Part shown: in pieces, positions 1-11,890 of the stretch
Layout: each line of letters starts with the position of its first letter
Position numbering within the stretch: the stretch's first letter is position 1
Assembly (NCBI RefSeq): GCF_032854445.1
Contig: NC_088302.1
Span: 26,251,080-26,315,079, forward strand
Direction of reading: 5' to 3'
DNA length: 64,000 nt
Source: Liolophura sinensis
Lineage: Eukaryota; Mollusca; Polyplacophora; Chitonida; Chitonidae
The notes under the pieces: model-generated
The model's input: only the letters and a program-made list of their open reading frames with translations
The model's database searches: none
Told to the model about the DNA's origin: nothing
Translations under genes and position numbers: made by a program

Positions 1-76
1 AATGCTGTCCGCCGTCGTAAAAGTGAAATATTCTTGAGTGCGGCGTAAAACAACAGTCAAATAAATAAATAAACAT
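1..76 (+). mobile_element. SINE 3' end, cut by window edge
   Basis: This is the 3' part of the tRNA-derived SINE found throughout the window: the GCTGTCCGCCGTCGTAAAAG block, then TTGAGTGCGGCGTAAAAC and an AAAT tail. The 5' part lies outside the window. About 255 bases without any recognisable feature follow. Confidence 0.8.
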
Positions 77-332
77 TAGGTGTGTGTACATATATTGTGT
101 CTTCTCGTGGCAGGGCGAGTCTATTTCCGTAAAGTGCTGTCGCCACTGAAGTATCATGTCCAAGACACTTTACATGACACCCTGCCCAGTTACATTATAC
201 TGACACATGGACAACGAGTCATGTTTCCTTGCTCTAACTTGTGTTAGTGCTGAATGACTAGGGAGACAGCAAAAAGAATGCCTGCCATTTTTTAAGTCTG
301 GTGTGACCCGACCTGTGTTTGACACGAGAATA

Positions 333-602
333 GGGGCCTCCGTGGCTCAGTCGGTTAGCGCGCTAGCGCAGCGTAATGACCCAGGGGCCTCTCACCAATG
401 CGGTCGCTGTGAGTTCAAGTCCAGCTCATGCTGGCTTCCTCTCCGGCCGTAAGTGGGAAGGTCTGCAGCAACCTGCGGATGGTCGTGAGTTTCCGCCGGG
501 CTGTGCCCGGTTTCCACCCACCATAATGCTGGCCGCCGTCGTATAAGTGAAATATTCTTGAGTACGGCGTAAAACACCAATCAAAACAAAACAAAAACAA
601 AA
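333..602 (+). mobile_element. Full-length tRNA-derived SINE with target-site duplication
   Basis: The copy starts GGGGCCTCCGTGGCTCAG. A pol III A-box-like TGGCTCAGTCGG lies near 352-363 and a B-box-like GAGTTCAAGTCC near 411-422. The tRNA-unrelated body and the shared 3' end TTGAGTACGGCGTAAAACAC follow, then an A-rich tail. It is flanked by an 11-bp direct repeat, ACACGAGAATA, at 322-332 and 603-613. This is the hallmark of target-primed retroposition by a partner LINE. It encodes no protein. Confidence 0.88.
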
Positions 603-793
603 ACACGAGAATACTTTTTAGGTGCCATATTTTCCTTTCAACTATGGCATAGAATAAGACCTTTGAGAGGTTAGATACATACACCTTATATACATTTTAA
701 TGGCTATTGCAGTACAGTCGTTGAAATCATGGCCAAATCCATCCAAGTTTAAAACTCTCAGATGACTGAATTTTTAAATAACTATTTTTGAAT

Positions 794-795
<2 letters not shown>

Positions 796-878
<83 letters not shown>
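796..878. repeat. (TA)n microsatellite
   Basis: An uninterrupted run of about 41 TA units directly abuts the 33-bp minisatellite that follows, whose unit also carries TATATGTA. The two may have grown from a common seed. Confidence 0.97.
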
Positions 879-879
<1 letters not shown>

Positions 880-1306
880 CTTTTGTTCAATACAAAGGAG
901 TTGTGTATGTAGTTTTGGTTCAGTACAAAGTAGATGTAAATGTAGTTTTTGTTCAATAATAAGGAGATGTATATGTACTTTTTGTTCAGTACTAAGGAGA
1001 TGTATATGTTGTTTTTGTTCAATACTAAGAAGATGTATATCTAGTTTTTGTTCAGTACTAAGGAGATGTATATGTAGTTTTTGTTCAGTACTAAGGAGAT
1101 GTATATGTACTTTTTGTTCAGTACTAAGGAGATGTAAATGTAGTTTTTGTTCATTAATAAGGAGATGTATATGTACTTTTTGTTCAATACTAAGGAGATG
1201 TAAATGTAGTTTTTGTTCAATAATAAGGAGATGTATATGTACTTTTTGTTCAATACTAAGGAGATGTATATGTTGTTTTTGTTCAATAATAAGGAGATGT
1301 ATATGT
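880..1306. repeat. 33-bp minisatellite, about 13 copies
   Basis: The unit is roughly GTTTTTGTTCAGTACTAAGG followed by AGATGTATATGTA. Because 33 is a multiple of three, both strands stay open. The plus strand would give an 11-residue Cys-rich repeat and the minus strand an Asn/Tyr/Ile-rich one. Neither has a start context, signal peptide or splice sites, so I treat both as non-coding. Confidence 0.93.
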
Positions 1307-4157
1307 AATTCATATCCTCTATGGAGTAGAAAGGCGAAGGTCTAATGAGGGAAGTGTGAATATTTCGTCATATTATTAAAGACCTTCGAACATTTTTGTA
1401 AGAAGAGATTCAGGCAGCCTGGTAAATAATCGAGATAGTTTGACAGAAATTTAACGCTGTACTAAAGAATTTAGTCATTCAAGGTAAAAGGATTCTCCAA
1501 AAGCGGCGTGATTAGAGAATACTTATATGATCTTGTGAAGACAAATGCTGTAGTATCAGAACTTAAAGCCCACCTGTTCTATGTGTAGATCTCTACAGAT
1601 ACGTGTACGTCAAAGTATTTGGGCTTACATTCTGAAATGTGTCACGTTGACATGCGTCACTTATCATTATTTTTTCGTTTTACCATGCCCGCATACATGT
1701 AAGTATACGTTACTGTAAGTGTGTCAAACAGTCTAAATTAGTGCAGTCTCACACACAGGCAAAGGTGATACTCAGGCTTTCCAGTGCTCATAGGAATCAA
1801 ATGTACTGGTTACATCAGAGTTATCTGCCCTTGATCCGAAACTCACACTGCACTTTTCCGCACTCGACTCAGGTCTGTGTTCACGTTTTGCGGCAGCTAG
1901 GAAGTAAAGGCCATTTCCTTTTGTGCACGTTTTAGTGACACGCGTTTCCACAAGCTGATTGTTTGCCAGGAAAACCGTTTTCGTACATAATTCCCCGGAA
2001 GCCCCAAAACATAAACTGGGCAAATCCATGTGATCATTGCTCCGACAGAGCCCTGTAACACCAAGAGAAATAGTGAGAGAAAAAAGCCTAAACCTGAAAA
2101 TATTTCGAATATCTCAGTGTGGATTGAGTACGCACAGTATTGAGAAGGTCACATGCGACAATGTTTAACTCAGTACATGTATTCTTAAGAAGAACTGATA
2201 TATTTTGAAGACTTTGCCCCATTACTGTTTACTCTTTATTATACTGCACTCGTCTGCATGAGTTGCTGATTAACCTCTGTTACATATTCTTCACGGTGTC
2301 ACTCACGTGTCAGGACTCTTCAGTCGGAATCAACCGCATCAGTTGCACATAATGGCGGTTTAAGGGAGACAACTTTGGTGTAAGCTCCTAACAGAACCGC
2401 GAACCAAGTTACATGAGCGCATTGGTTTTATTTACTATTTACATAGCAAAGGGTCGCTTTCAGCTAGACAGGAAATTGCACCATTTTGGTGCAGCAGTGA
2501 GATGTATTTTTTTTTTCATTTTACTTGACTTACTTGAATATGAAGTACATTTACCGAAAAACGTGTGTGAAAAATCTGAGTGATGCGATTTATACTTTTT
2601 GTTTTTATCTAGAGTAAAAAGTAGAGAGTAAAAAGCAGATTTTTTTTTCTATTTTAAGGCCCTTCCCTGTTGGAATTAGCTTCATAATAAAGTATGATTA
2701 CATAAACCAAGCTCACTTCCACATATTTGGCGTCTAGTCTAAGGGGTAGTAACCTATGATGAGGTATCGTCTTGGTTCCCGCAATCGTATATTTTTTTTA
2801 AATCGAAGTGAAAGATATGATTTAGAAGCTCAGTGGAAGTCTACATTTACCATAATATTTCATGGCTTAAAACGAACTGTGCACTTTGATATAGTGGTAA
2901 CATACTTTTCTTGAAACCTTTGTGTTGAATAGGATAACGAGTTCGATTCCTATTATTGCGTATTTTTTAAGTGCCCTAGTGGTAATGTTAGCTATATGTT
3001 AGATTTTAAATATATTATTGTAAATCTATACGGATTATATACAGTATTCTTCCAATGAAAGTTCAACGCTATTTACTTCAGCTAACAGCATATCGTACAA
3101 TTTAGAAGGTGCAGCTGTTTATTATAATAGCTTCTTAATAAAAGTCTATTAAGGACACTTTCATATGTCCACTGAGTAAGTCGTAAGACAAAACACTTTT
3201 CAAATACCAGCATTAGACGGAAAATGATATCATCCTATGCATTTAACGGCATACAGTAGGCTAATGGTTAGCAACAAATACTTTAACGTGTGTGAAGTTG
3301 GCCTGCAGTTCACAGTTAACAGTTGAACTGCATCAACTACTGATCAGCTATTACATAGCGATTTCAACAGCATACCGGGTAAGCTTCTGTGCCATTTCAC
3401 AGACGATCTGTCACTGAGAACAGGTTGCCCATGGACCTGAGTGACAGGAGGGCGATTTCATATCTGGTTGCGAGGGGTCCTTTATAGTGTATTAACAAAC
3501 CTACTATCTCTATGTGGCTGTATTAACCAATGCCCCAGCATTTTTTTTAGTTCGGAGGCAAATCATTGATTCAGTTGCACGAATTGCGCATGTGAAACCT
3601 ACGCGCGGTTTGTCGCTGTTTTATAAAATCTAAATATAAAGCTGATATTACTACTTATAGAACGGACATTTTGCTGTTAAAGTAACTATTTATATCAGAG
3701 AAAACACATTGCCGTTGTTTATGGTGGAACTATTCCAAAACAAAATCTATTAGTATATTCGAATGGCAAATAATCCTTTGATCAATTAAGTCGCTTGTTC
3801 CAATCCAGCTCTTTCTACTTTCGCTGCTGTTTCGAATCAGGATGCTTGCTGGGTATATTTTTTTACCATGGTGGCACATGTTTGAGTCAAGAATTACTGA
3901 GTACAGCCTTAAAACAACAACTTTATGAATAAATAATACTTTGTTCCATTGATAGTTGAGAACAATAGTTTTAAGTGAGATAAATTTCTCTTTTTTTTTT
4001 GACGACATATAACAATTACCAGCTGCAACGAAATTTAGATTTAGAAATCCCTAATCCAGAAATAACAAAGTATGTGATATCCGTATGCTAAGTATATGAA
4101 AGAGCCATTCTTAATCAGTAAGATTTAGTTTGTTTGTTTTAATTATTTTACTGCTTT
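1307..4157. other. Gene-free stretch
   Basis: No open frame here has recognisable protein content. The DNA is AT-rich with scattered TACATGTA palindromes (for example near 1695 and 2175). A possible decayed tRNA-like segment at about 2885-2960 is listed separately. Confidence 0.6.
2885..2960 (+). mobile_element. Possible decayed tRNA-like/SINE segment
   Basis: ATAGTGGTAACATAC resembles a tRNA A-box arm. About 45 bases on, GAGTTCGATTCCT matches the B-box consensus GTTCGANNCC well. No clean cloverleaf is evident, and the body differs from the window's abundant SINE. It may be a remnant of another tRNA-derived element or a tRNA pseudogene. Confidence 0.25.
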
Positions 4158-4235
4158 CTTGAATGAAGAATATTTCACTTATACGACGGCGACCAGCATT
4201 AGGGTGGGAAGAAACCTGGGGAAAACCCAAGACCA
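4158..4235 (-). mobile_element. SINE 3' fragment, older, interrupted
   Basis: This is a minus-strand piece of the common SINE (AATATTTCACTTATACGACG followed by the conserved CAGCATTA block). It ends abruptly at 4235, where the AAAT tail of a second, same-orientation SINE begins. The second copy either inserted into or recombined with this one. Confidence 0.75.
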
Positions 4236-4499
4236 CCCACAGGTTATTTATTTATTTATGTCATTGGTGTTTTACGCCGTTCTCAAGAATATTTTACTTA
4301 TACGACGGCGGCTAGCATTATGGTGGGAGGAAACCGGGCAGAGCCTGGAGGAATCGCACGACCATCCGCAGGTTGCACCTTCCTACGTACGGCCGTAGAG
4401 AAAGCCAGCGTGAGCTGGACTTGACCTCACAGCGACCGCATTAGTGAGAGGCTCCTAGGTCATTACGCTGCGCTAGCGCGCTAACCAACTGAGCTCCAC
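4236..4499 (-). mobile_element. Near full-length SINE, nested in an older copy
   Basis: Read on the minus strand it runs from the tRNA-like head (GCTCAGTTGGTTAGCGCGC) through the B-box-like region to GGCGTAAAACACCAATGACA and an ATAAAT tail. No clean target-site duplication is visible, because its tail abuts the fragment at 4158-4235. Confidence 0.85.
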
Positions 4500-4780
4500 A
4501 AGTTGTTGGCAGGTAGGATATATAAATCATCACTATTCATACTTACATGTATGACAATGTCTGACCAAACATTCCATCTGTTATTTATGCATTCCATTAT
4601 TGAGCATTCTTCATCATTGATGTAAAACAAACTTCACTCACGTTGTTCAGCAGTTGCCTAGAACGACAATTGCATATCATTATAATGTTATGACTGCTAT
4701 GTTTCGTGATGATGTAACGCTCTCTAAGCAGAAACGGCCGTCAGATTTAAATAACACATATATCGTTTACATAAACATGT

Positions 4781-4786
4781 TTTAAT
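4781..4786 (-). terminator. Candidate poly(A) signal of the Ig-domain gene
   Basis: ATTAAA on the minus strand lies about 42 bases past the stop codon of the Ig-domain gene. It is the second commonest poly(A) hexamer variant. No transcript evidence is available. Confidence 0.35.
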
Positions 4787-4827
4787 AAGTAGCTTTGTAT
4801 AATGCAAAATTAGAAGACTAGGTACTA

Positions 4828-5430
4828 TTACTTTCTCCTAACCCCATTAAGCGGAGTTCGCTCAGCATTGCGCTTGTGCTTAGCATAAATGTCCATAAGT
4901 TTCATGAATATTATGGTAAATATAGCCCCAACAGCCAGTGATATAACACCTGTGCCATAGACCACGCGGATTAAATGCTCACATGTGTTGTTAGAGACGG
5001 GCTGCGAAAGTATCTCCGATCCACGAGAGAATTCCAAACGAGGTGCTATACTGAGTACCGCTTTGACTGTACCCATCACATTATTCGCTATGCATGTCAC
5101 TTCTCCTTTTCCTCTAGACGTCCAGTTCACAGCACTTGAATTAATTTTAGCAACAGACAAAACTAAACTGTCGTCTTCCAACGTCCAGTTTTTTTGAGTC
5201 AGCGTAATCCCGTCTTTAGATCTCCATGTCACGACAGGTCCCGGGAAACCACTAACTATACAACACAAAGACAGGTATCCCCGATCGTTGAGGTTAACAT
5301 TGCTGGAGATGTACGCCACTTCCGGTGATCTTAACTTTTGATGCGGTGGGTCGGCAAGGCTTCTAGACAAAGAGACTGTAACCACCATGAGGACGATGTG
5401 AAAGGTGACCACTGACTCGGCGTACACCAT
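4828..5430 (-). CDS. Single Ig-domain type I membrane protein
   Basis: The predicted 200-residue protein is probably a cell-surface receptor or adhesion protein. It has an N-terminal signal peptide (hydrophobic about 7-21), then one Ig-like domain at about 35-127 with Cys56 or Cys57, Trp69 (VVTW) and Cys113 in the right order. A Cys-containing stalk follows, then a TM helix at about 155-178 and a short basic tail. N-glycosylation sequons are at 81, 98, 102 and 147. The coding part lies in one exon, with a 3' splice acceptor (ctctctgcag) just upstream at 5450, so a 5' non-coding exon probably lies further upstream. The ATG at 5430 has A at -3 and G at +4. The frame stays open up to the acceptor, so a longer N-terminus from an upstream exon is possible. 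The tail has no ITIM or other signalling motif that I can see. The specific family is unknown. Confidence 0.72.
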   Translation of the reverse strand: MVYAESVVTFHIVLMVVTVSLSRSLADPPHQKLRSPEVAYISSNVNLNDRGYLSLCCIVSGFPGPVVTWRSKDGITLTQKNWTLEDDSLVLSVAKINSSAVNWTSRGKGEVTCIANNVMGTVKAVLSIAPRLEFSRGSEILSQPVSNNTCEHLIRVVYGTGVISLAVGAIFTIIFMKLMDIYAKHKRNAERTPLNGVRRK

Positions 5431-5449
5431 ACTGGCGATGAATTTATAC

Positions 5450-6697
5450 CTGCAGAGAGAAAAACCAAAGACAGACAAATGAAAATGACGAGTTCCCCAT
5501 AGCTCCAAACATGTAATGTAAAACACATGCTAATCTCCTTGTTTAACATACTGTCATGTGTTTCTCTTTTAGATCACTACCTAGGAGTACGAATAGTCTT
5601 TTTATCTGGTACATCATGATATTATGATATATGTGCCCGAACACAATAGCTTCATTTAATTGATCCTAGAAAAATTCTCCACTGTGGCACATTCCAATTG
5701 CCCAGAGCGCGTTTTCTCGCCAAAAAGTCAACCATTTAACATCAGAAAGGGTAAAAATATGTGCAGATACAGGCAATTCTTTATCTTATTATTAAAATGT
5801 CCAGTTTCAGTTAAATATATTTAACACAACACAACGTTAATTTCTAATATACGGTTCGACAGCATGTACGAACGACAAAAAATTAATATCCAAGATATGC
5901 ACATTGCCACACATAACAAAACATTGGCTATGATGGTCCATCTTTTACAAATATATGCTGCACTAACTGGAATATAACGCCTGTCATACTTAATGGAACA
6001 GATATCGCCAACTGATTATTCAAACTGACTTACCTCAAAGCAGTGAATGTAACAACTGTAACTATGACATTGCTTTCGATTTCTTCACCAATATACTTTG
6101 ATGTTCCAGACCTCACTAAGAGTGCGCATAACTACATGTAAGCCTATATAGATTAGGCCTGTCCTCACACATGACAGTTCTCCGGTGAGTTGTATGTGCT
6201 GATCAGCGGCATCGAGGTGGCCTGTGAAGTAGGGGATAGCTGTAGATCACATTTCATCCTCAGGTGCAAAAAGGTAGTGGTGAGCTGAAAAAGGGATAAT
6301 TATACATCTGTAGTGACCGTGCCCTGATGAGACGGAGGTGGGGAAGGGGGTAACCCACTACTGACGACCTAACTGCACTGACGGCACGTAACCAGCTTTG
6401 TTTAATGCCATCTTAAGACAGCTTGTTCACCTTTAGCCTGTATCGTATCTGCGAACTACTTGACAGTACTAACACATCTCACACGCGACTGCACCTCACG
6501 TACGTGCCCAAACGAGGAAGAAGTGAGCCTAATTTAGGATGACTTCCTGATGTGGGGCGTGAACAATCTGTGCTTTGGTCTACATTTATAATAACACCTG
6601 TCTGAAAGGTGATGTGTTTAAAATCTAAGTCTTTATAGGAAACTGATGATTAACCTTTCCCTCTACTCTAATTTAATAGCATACAGGTGTGCCCTGG
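5450..6697. other. Upstream region of the Ig-domain gene, no coding content recognised
   Basis: This is probably intron and promoter sequence of the gene ending at 4828. No exon or TATA box can be supported. It runs into the large minisatellite block. Confidence 0.5.
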
Positions 6698-9600
6698 TCG
6701 GTCCACCCCTTCATCAAACGGTATATCACTTTACCTGTCCACCTCTAACACAACACAGTAATTTTATTACTTATCCACCTCTAACACCAACAGAGTCACT
6801 TTATTACTTCTCCATCTCTAACGTCAACAATCCCTTTATTACTTATCCACCCCTAAAATCAACATAGTCACTTTATTAGGCCTATCTGTCCACCTCTAAA
6901 ATCAACAGTCACTTTTTTACTTATCCACCTCTAACACCAACCGAGTCACTTTATTACTTATCCACCTCTAACATCAACAGTCACTTTATTACTTATCCAC
7001 CTCTAACATCAACAGAGTCCCTTTTTTTACTTATCCACCTCTGACACCAACTGAGTCACTTTATTAGGCTACTTATCCTCCTCTAACACCAACAGAGTCA
7101 CTTTATTACTTATCCTCCTCTAACATCAACAGTCACTTCATTACTTATCCTCCTCTAACATCAGCAGAGTCACTTTATTACTTGTCCACCTCTAACATCA
7201 ACTGAGTCACTTTATTACTTATCCACCTCTAACATCAACATAGTTACTTTATTACTTGTCCACCGCTAACACCAACCAAGTAACTTTTTTACTTATCCAC
7301 CTCTAACATCAACTGAGTCACTTTATTACTTTTCCACATCAGATGTCAACAGAGTCACTTTTTACTTCTCCATCTCTAACATAATCAGAGTCACTTTATT
7401 GATCGTCCACCTCCAACATGAACAATATCACCGAACTACTTTTTCACCTCCAACATGAACAGAATCACCTAACTATTTGTTCACCTCTAACATCAACTGC
7501 GTCACTTTTTTACTTGTCCACCTCTAACATCAACAGAGTCACTTTATTAATTGTCCACCTCCAACATGAACAGTATCCCCTAACTACTTGTTCACCTCAA
7601 ACATCAACAGTATCACACATCTACCTGTTCACCTCCAACATCAACAGCATCATCTAACTATCTGTTCAACTCAAACATCAGCAGAGTCACTTTATTAATC
7701 GTCCACCTCCAACATGAACAATATCACCTAACTACTTTTTCACCTCCAACATGAACAGAATCACCTAACTACTTGTTCACCTCAAACGTCAACAGTATCA
7801 CATATCTACCTGTTCACCTCCAACATCAACAGCATCACCTAACTATTTGTTCAACTCAAACATCAGCAGAGTCACTTTATTAATGGTCTACCGCCAACAA
7901 AAACAGTATCACCTAACTATTTGTTCACCTCCCACATCAACAGTATCACTTAAGTACTTGTCCACTTAAAAAAACTGTATCCCCTAACTAATTGTTCACC
8001 CCAAACATCAACAGTATCACCTAACTATTTGTCCACCTCTAACATCAACAGAGTCACTTTATTAATCGTCCACCTCCAACATGAACAGTATCACCTAACT
8101 ATTTGTTCAACTCGAACATCAACACAGTCACTTTTCACTTGTCCATCTCTAACATCAACAGAGTCACTTTATCCATCGTCCACCTCCCACATCAATAGTA
8201 TCACCTAAGTACTTGTCCACTTAAAAAGCTGCATCCTCTAACTACTTGTTCACCTCGAACATCAACAGTATCACATATCTACCTGTTCACCTCCAACATC
8301 AACAGTATAACCTAACTATTTGTTCAACTCGAACATCAACAGAGTCACTTTTTTACTTGTCCATCTCTAACCTCAACAGTCACTTTATTAATCGTCCACC
8401 TAACATAAACAGTATCACCTAACTACTTGTTCAATGCGTTCGCAGAGAGTTCAAGTCCAGCTTACGCTGGCTTCCTATACGGCCGTACGTGGGAATGTCT
8501 GCCAGCAACCTGCAGATGGTCGTGGGTTTCCCTCTGGCTCTTCCCGGTTTCCACCCACCATAATGCTGGCCGCCATCGTATAAGTGAAATATCCTTGAGT
8601 ACGGCGCAAAACACCAATCAAAAAAATAAATAAATAAATAACTGCTTGTTCACCTCCATCATCAACAGTATCAGCTAACTACTTGTTCACCTCCATCATC
8701 AACAGTATCACCTAACTACTTGTTCACCTCCAACATCAACAGTACCACCTAACTATTTGTTCCCTTAAAAAACTGTATCCCCCTAACTACTTGTCCACAT
8801 AAAACACTATTTTACCTACCTACTTGTTCGCCTCCAACATCAACTTTATCTCCTAACAACTTGTCCTCCTCTAACATCAGCTGTATCCAAAATCTACTTG
8901 TCTACATAAAACACTATTTTACCTACCTACTTGTTCACCTCCAACATCAACTTTATCTCCTAACCACTTGTCCTCCTCTAACATCAGCTGTATCCAAAAA
9001 CTACTTGTCCACTTCCAACATCAACTGTATCTCCTATCCACTTGTCCACTTCCAACATCAACTGTATCCCCTAACTATATGTCCACCTCCCACATCAATT
9101 GTATCCCCTATCTACTTGTCCACTTCCAACATCAACTGTATCCCCTATCTACTTGTCCACTTCCAACATCAACTGTATCCCCTATCTACTTGTCCACTTC
9201 CAACATCAACTGTATCCCCTATCTACTTTTCCACCTCCTACATCAACCGTATCACCTACTTGCCCACTCCTAGCGTCACCAGTATTACCAAGCTCCCTGT
9301 GTGCCTCTTTTATCTACATATCTTATGGGACTAATTGCCCACATCTAAAATCAATTACTTCAATATTTACTACCTACTTTCCACCTTCGGATTCCAAGAT
9401 GTACACACCCACACGCACTTCACCTTTAGCCTATCTCGCGTCTGTAACTACTTGTCCAGCATTAACCTCAAAAGCATTCGCTAACTATTTGTCCACTTTT
9501 AGCCTCAATCTCGTCCGCTAACTACATGTCCACACTTAGCCCCAGTCGCACCTGTAACCACTCGTCCACCCTTTGTCTAAATCCCGTCTGTAAGTACTTG

Positions 9601-10155
9601 TCCACCGTCAGCCTTCATCGCATCTGTAACTACATGTTTATCCTTAAACTAAATCGCGTCAGTACCTACTTGTCCACCTTCAGCTTCAATCTCGTCCGCT
9701 AACTACTTGTCCACCCTTAAACTCAATCAAGTCTGTAACTACTTATCCACGTGACTAGCTTTAGCTTATCTCGCGTCTGTACCTACTTGTTCAGACTTAG
9801 CCACAATCTCGTCCACTGACTACTTGTCCACCCTTACTCTCAATCTCGTCCACTGAGTAAGTGTCTACCCTTAGCCACAATAACGCCCGTTAACTACTTG
9901 TCCACCCTTAGCCACAGTCGTGTCTGTAACTACTTGTCCACCCTTAGCCACAGACGTGTCTGTAACTACTTGTCCACCCTTAGCCCAAATCTCGTCCGTT
10001 AACTACCAGTCCACCCTTAGCCTCAGTCGTGTCTGTAACTACAAGTCCACCCATAGCCTCAGTCGTGTCTGTGACTACTAGTCCACCCATAGCCTCAGTC
10101 GTGTCTGTGACTACTAGTCCACCCTTAGCCTCAATCTCGTCTGTTAACTATTAAG
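6698..10155. repeat. Minisatellite block A, unit about 37 bp (36 bp in the distal part)
   Basis: The basic unit is TCCACCTCTAACATCAACAG followed by AGTCACTTTATTACTTA. A higher-order period is visible: a block starting near 7404 recurs near 7700, 296 bp or eight units later. From about 9330 the unit drifts to a 36-bp form built on ACTACTTGTCCACCCTTAGC. The plus strand is strongly C/T-rich and G-poor. A SINE is inserted at 8432-8641. Short open frames inside are a by-product of unit length and composition. Confidence 0.95.
8432..8641 (+). mobile_element. 5'-truncated SINE inside minisatellite A
   Basis: The copy begins within the tRNA-like part just before the B-box-like GAGTTCAAGTCC and runs to the conserved 3' end and an (AAAT)n tail. 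Array units continue directly on both sides, so the SINE landed in an already existing array. Confidence 0.88.
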
Positions 10156-11890
10156 CTTTTACACTAAATTATGATCCATCCATTTATGCCTGTTTCCCTC
10201 AGCTTTACACTAAATTATGATCCATCCATTTATGCCTGTTTCCCCTCACCTTTACTCTAAATCATGATCCACCCATTTATGCCTGTTTCCCCTCACCTTT
10301 ACACTAAATTATGATCCATCCATTTATGCCTGTTTCCCCTCACCTTTACTCTAAATCATGATCCACCCATTTATGCCTGTTTCCCTCAGCTTTACACTAA
10401 ATTATGATCCATCCATTTATGCCTGTTTCCCCTCACCTTTACTCTAAATCAGGATCAATCCATTTATGCCTGTTTCCCCTCATCTTTACACTAAATCATG
10501 ATCCACCCATTTATGCCTGTTTCCCCTCACCTTTACTCTAAATCAGGATCAATCCATTTATGCCTGTTTCCCCTCATCTTTACACTAAATCATGATCCAT
10601 CCATTTATGCCTGTTTCCCTCACCTTTACACTAAATCATGATCCACCCATTTATGCCTGTTTCCCCTCACCTTTACACTAAATCATGATCCATCCATTTA
10701 TGCCTGTTTCCCCTCACCTTTACTCTAAATCATGATCCACCCATTTATGCCTGTTTCCCCTCACCTTTACACTAAATCATGATCCATCCATTTATGCCTG
10801 TTTCCTTCACCTTTACTCTAAATAATGATCCACCCATTTATGCCTGTTTCCCTCAGCTTTACACTAAATTATGATCCATCCATTTATGCCTGTTTCCCTC
10901 ACCTTTACACTAAATCATGATCCACCCATTTATGCCTGTTTCCCCTCACCTTTACACTAAATCATGATCAATCCATTTATGCCTGTTTCCTTCACCTATA
11001 CACTAAATCAGAATCCAACCATTTATGTCTGTTTCTCTCACCTTTACTCTAAATCAGGATTCATCCATTTATGCCTGTTTCCCCTCATCTTTACACTAAA
11101 TCATGATCCACCCATTTATGCCTGTTTCCCCTCACCTTTACTCTAAATCAGGATCAATCCATTTATGCCTGTTTCCCCTCATCTTTACACTAAATCATGA
11201 TCCATCCATTTATGCCTGTTTCCCTCACCTTTACACTAAATCATGATCCACCCATTTATGCCTGTTTCCCCTCACCTTTACACTAAATCATGATCCATCC
11301 ATTTATGCCTGTTTCCCCTCACCTTTACTCTAAATCATGATCCACCCATTTATGCCTGTTTCCCCTCACCTTTACACTAAATCATGATCCAGCCATTTAT
11401 GCCTGTTTCCTTCACCTTTACTCTAAATCATGATCCACCCATTTATGCCTGTTTCCCTCAGCTTTACACTAAATTATGATCCATCCATTTATGCCTGTTT
11501 CCCTCACCTTTACACTAAATCATGATCCACCCATTTATGCCTGTTTCCCTCACCTTTACACTAAATCATGATCCATCCATTTATGCCTGTTTCCCCTCAC
11601 CTTTAGTCTAAATCATGATCCACCCATTTATGCCTGTTTCCTTCACCTATACACTAAATCAGAATCCAACCATTTATGTCTGTTTCTCTCACCTTTACTC
11701 TAAATCAGGATTCATCCATTTATGCCTGTTACCCTCACATTTACTGTAAATCAGGAACCATCCATTTATTCCTGTTTCCCTCACCTTTCCTCTAAATCAT
11801 GGCCCATCCATTTATGCCTGTTTCCTTCACCATTCCTCTAAATCATGATCCAGCCATTTATGCCTGTTTCCCTCAACTTTATCATAAATC
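10156..11890. repeat. Minisatellite block B, unit 46-47 bp, about 37 copies
   Basis: The unit is roughly CCATCCATTTATGCCTGTTT, CCCCTCACCTTTACACTAAA, TCATGAT, with 46-bp variants lacking one C. Distinctive variant units near 10995 recur near 11646, a higher-order period of about 651 bp (14 units). This indicates segmental amplification rather than unit-by-unit slippage. The plus strand is again G-poor. Confidence 0.95.

Noticed and set aside
333-422. tRNA gene
   Set aside because: A- and B-box-like motifs are present, but their spacing is too long and the segment is the head of a SINE found many times in the window.
788-1345. 185-codon Cys/Arg-rich open frame with 11-residue repeats
   Set aside because: It is created by the 33-bp minisatellite next to a TA repeat. 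It begins within the microsatellite and shows no signal peptide or splice context.
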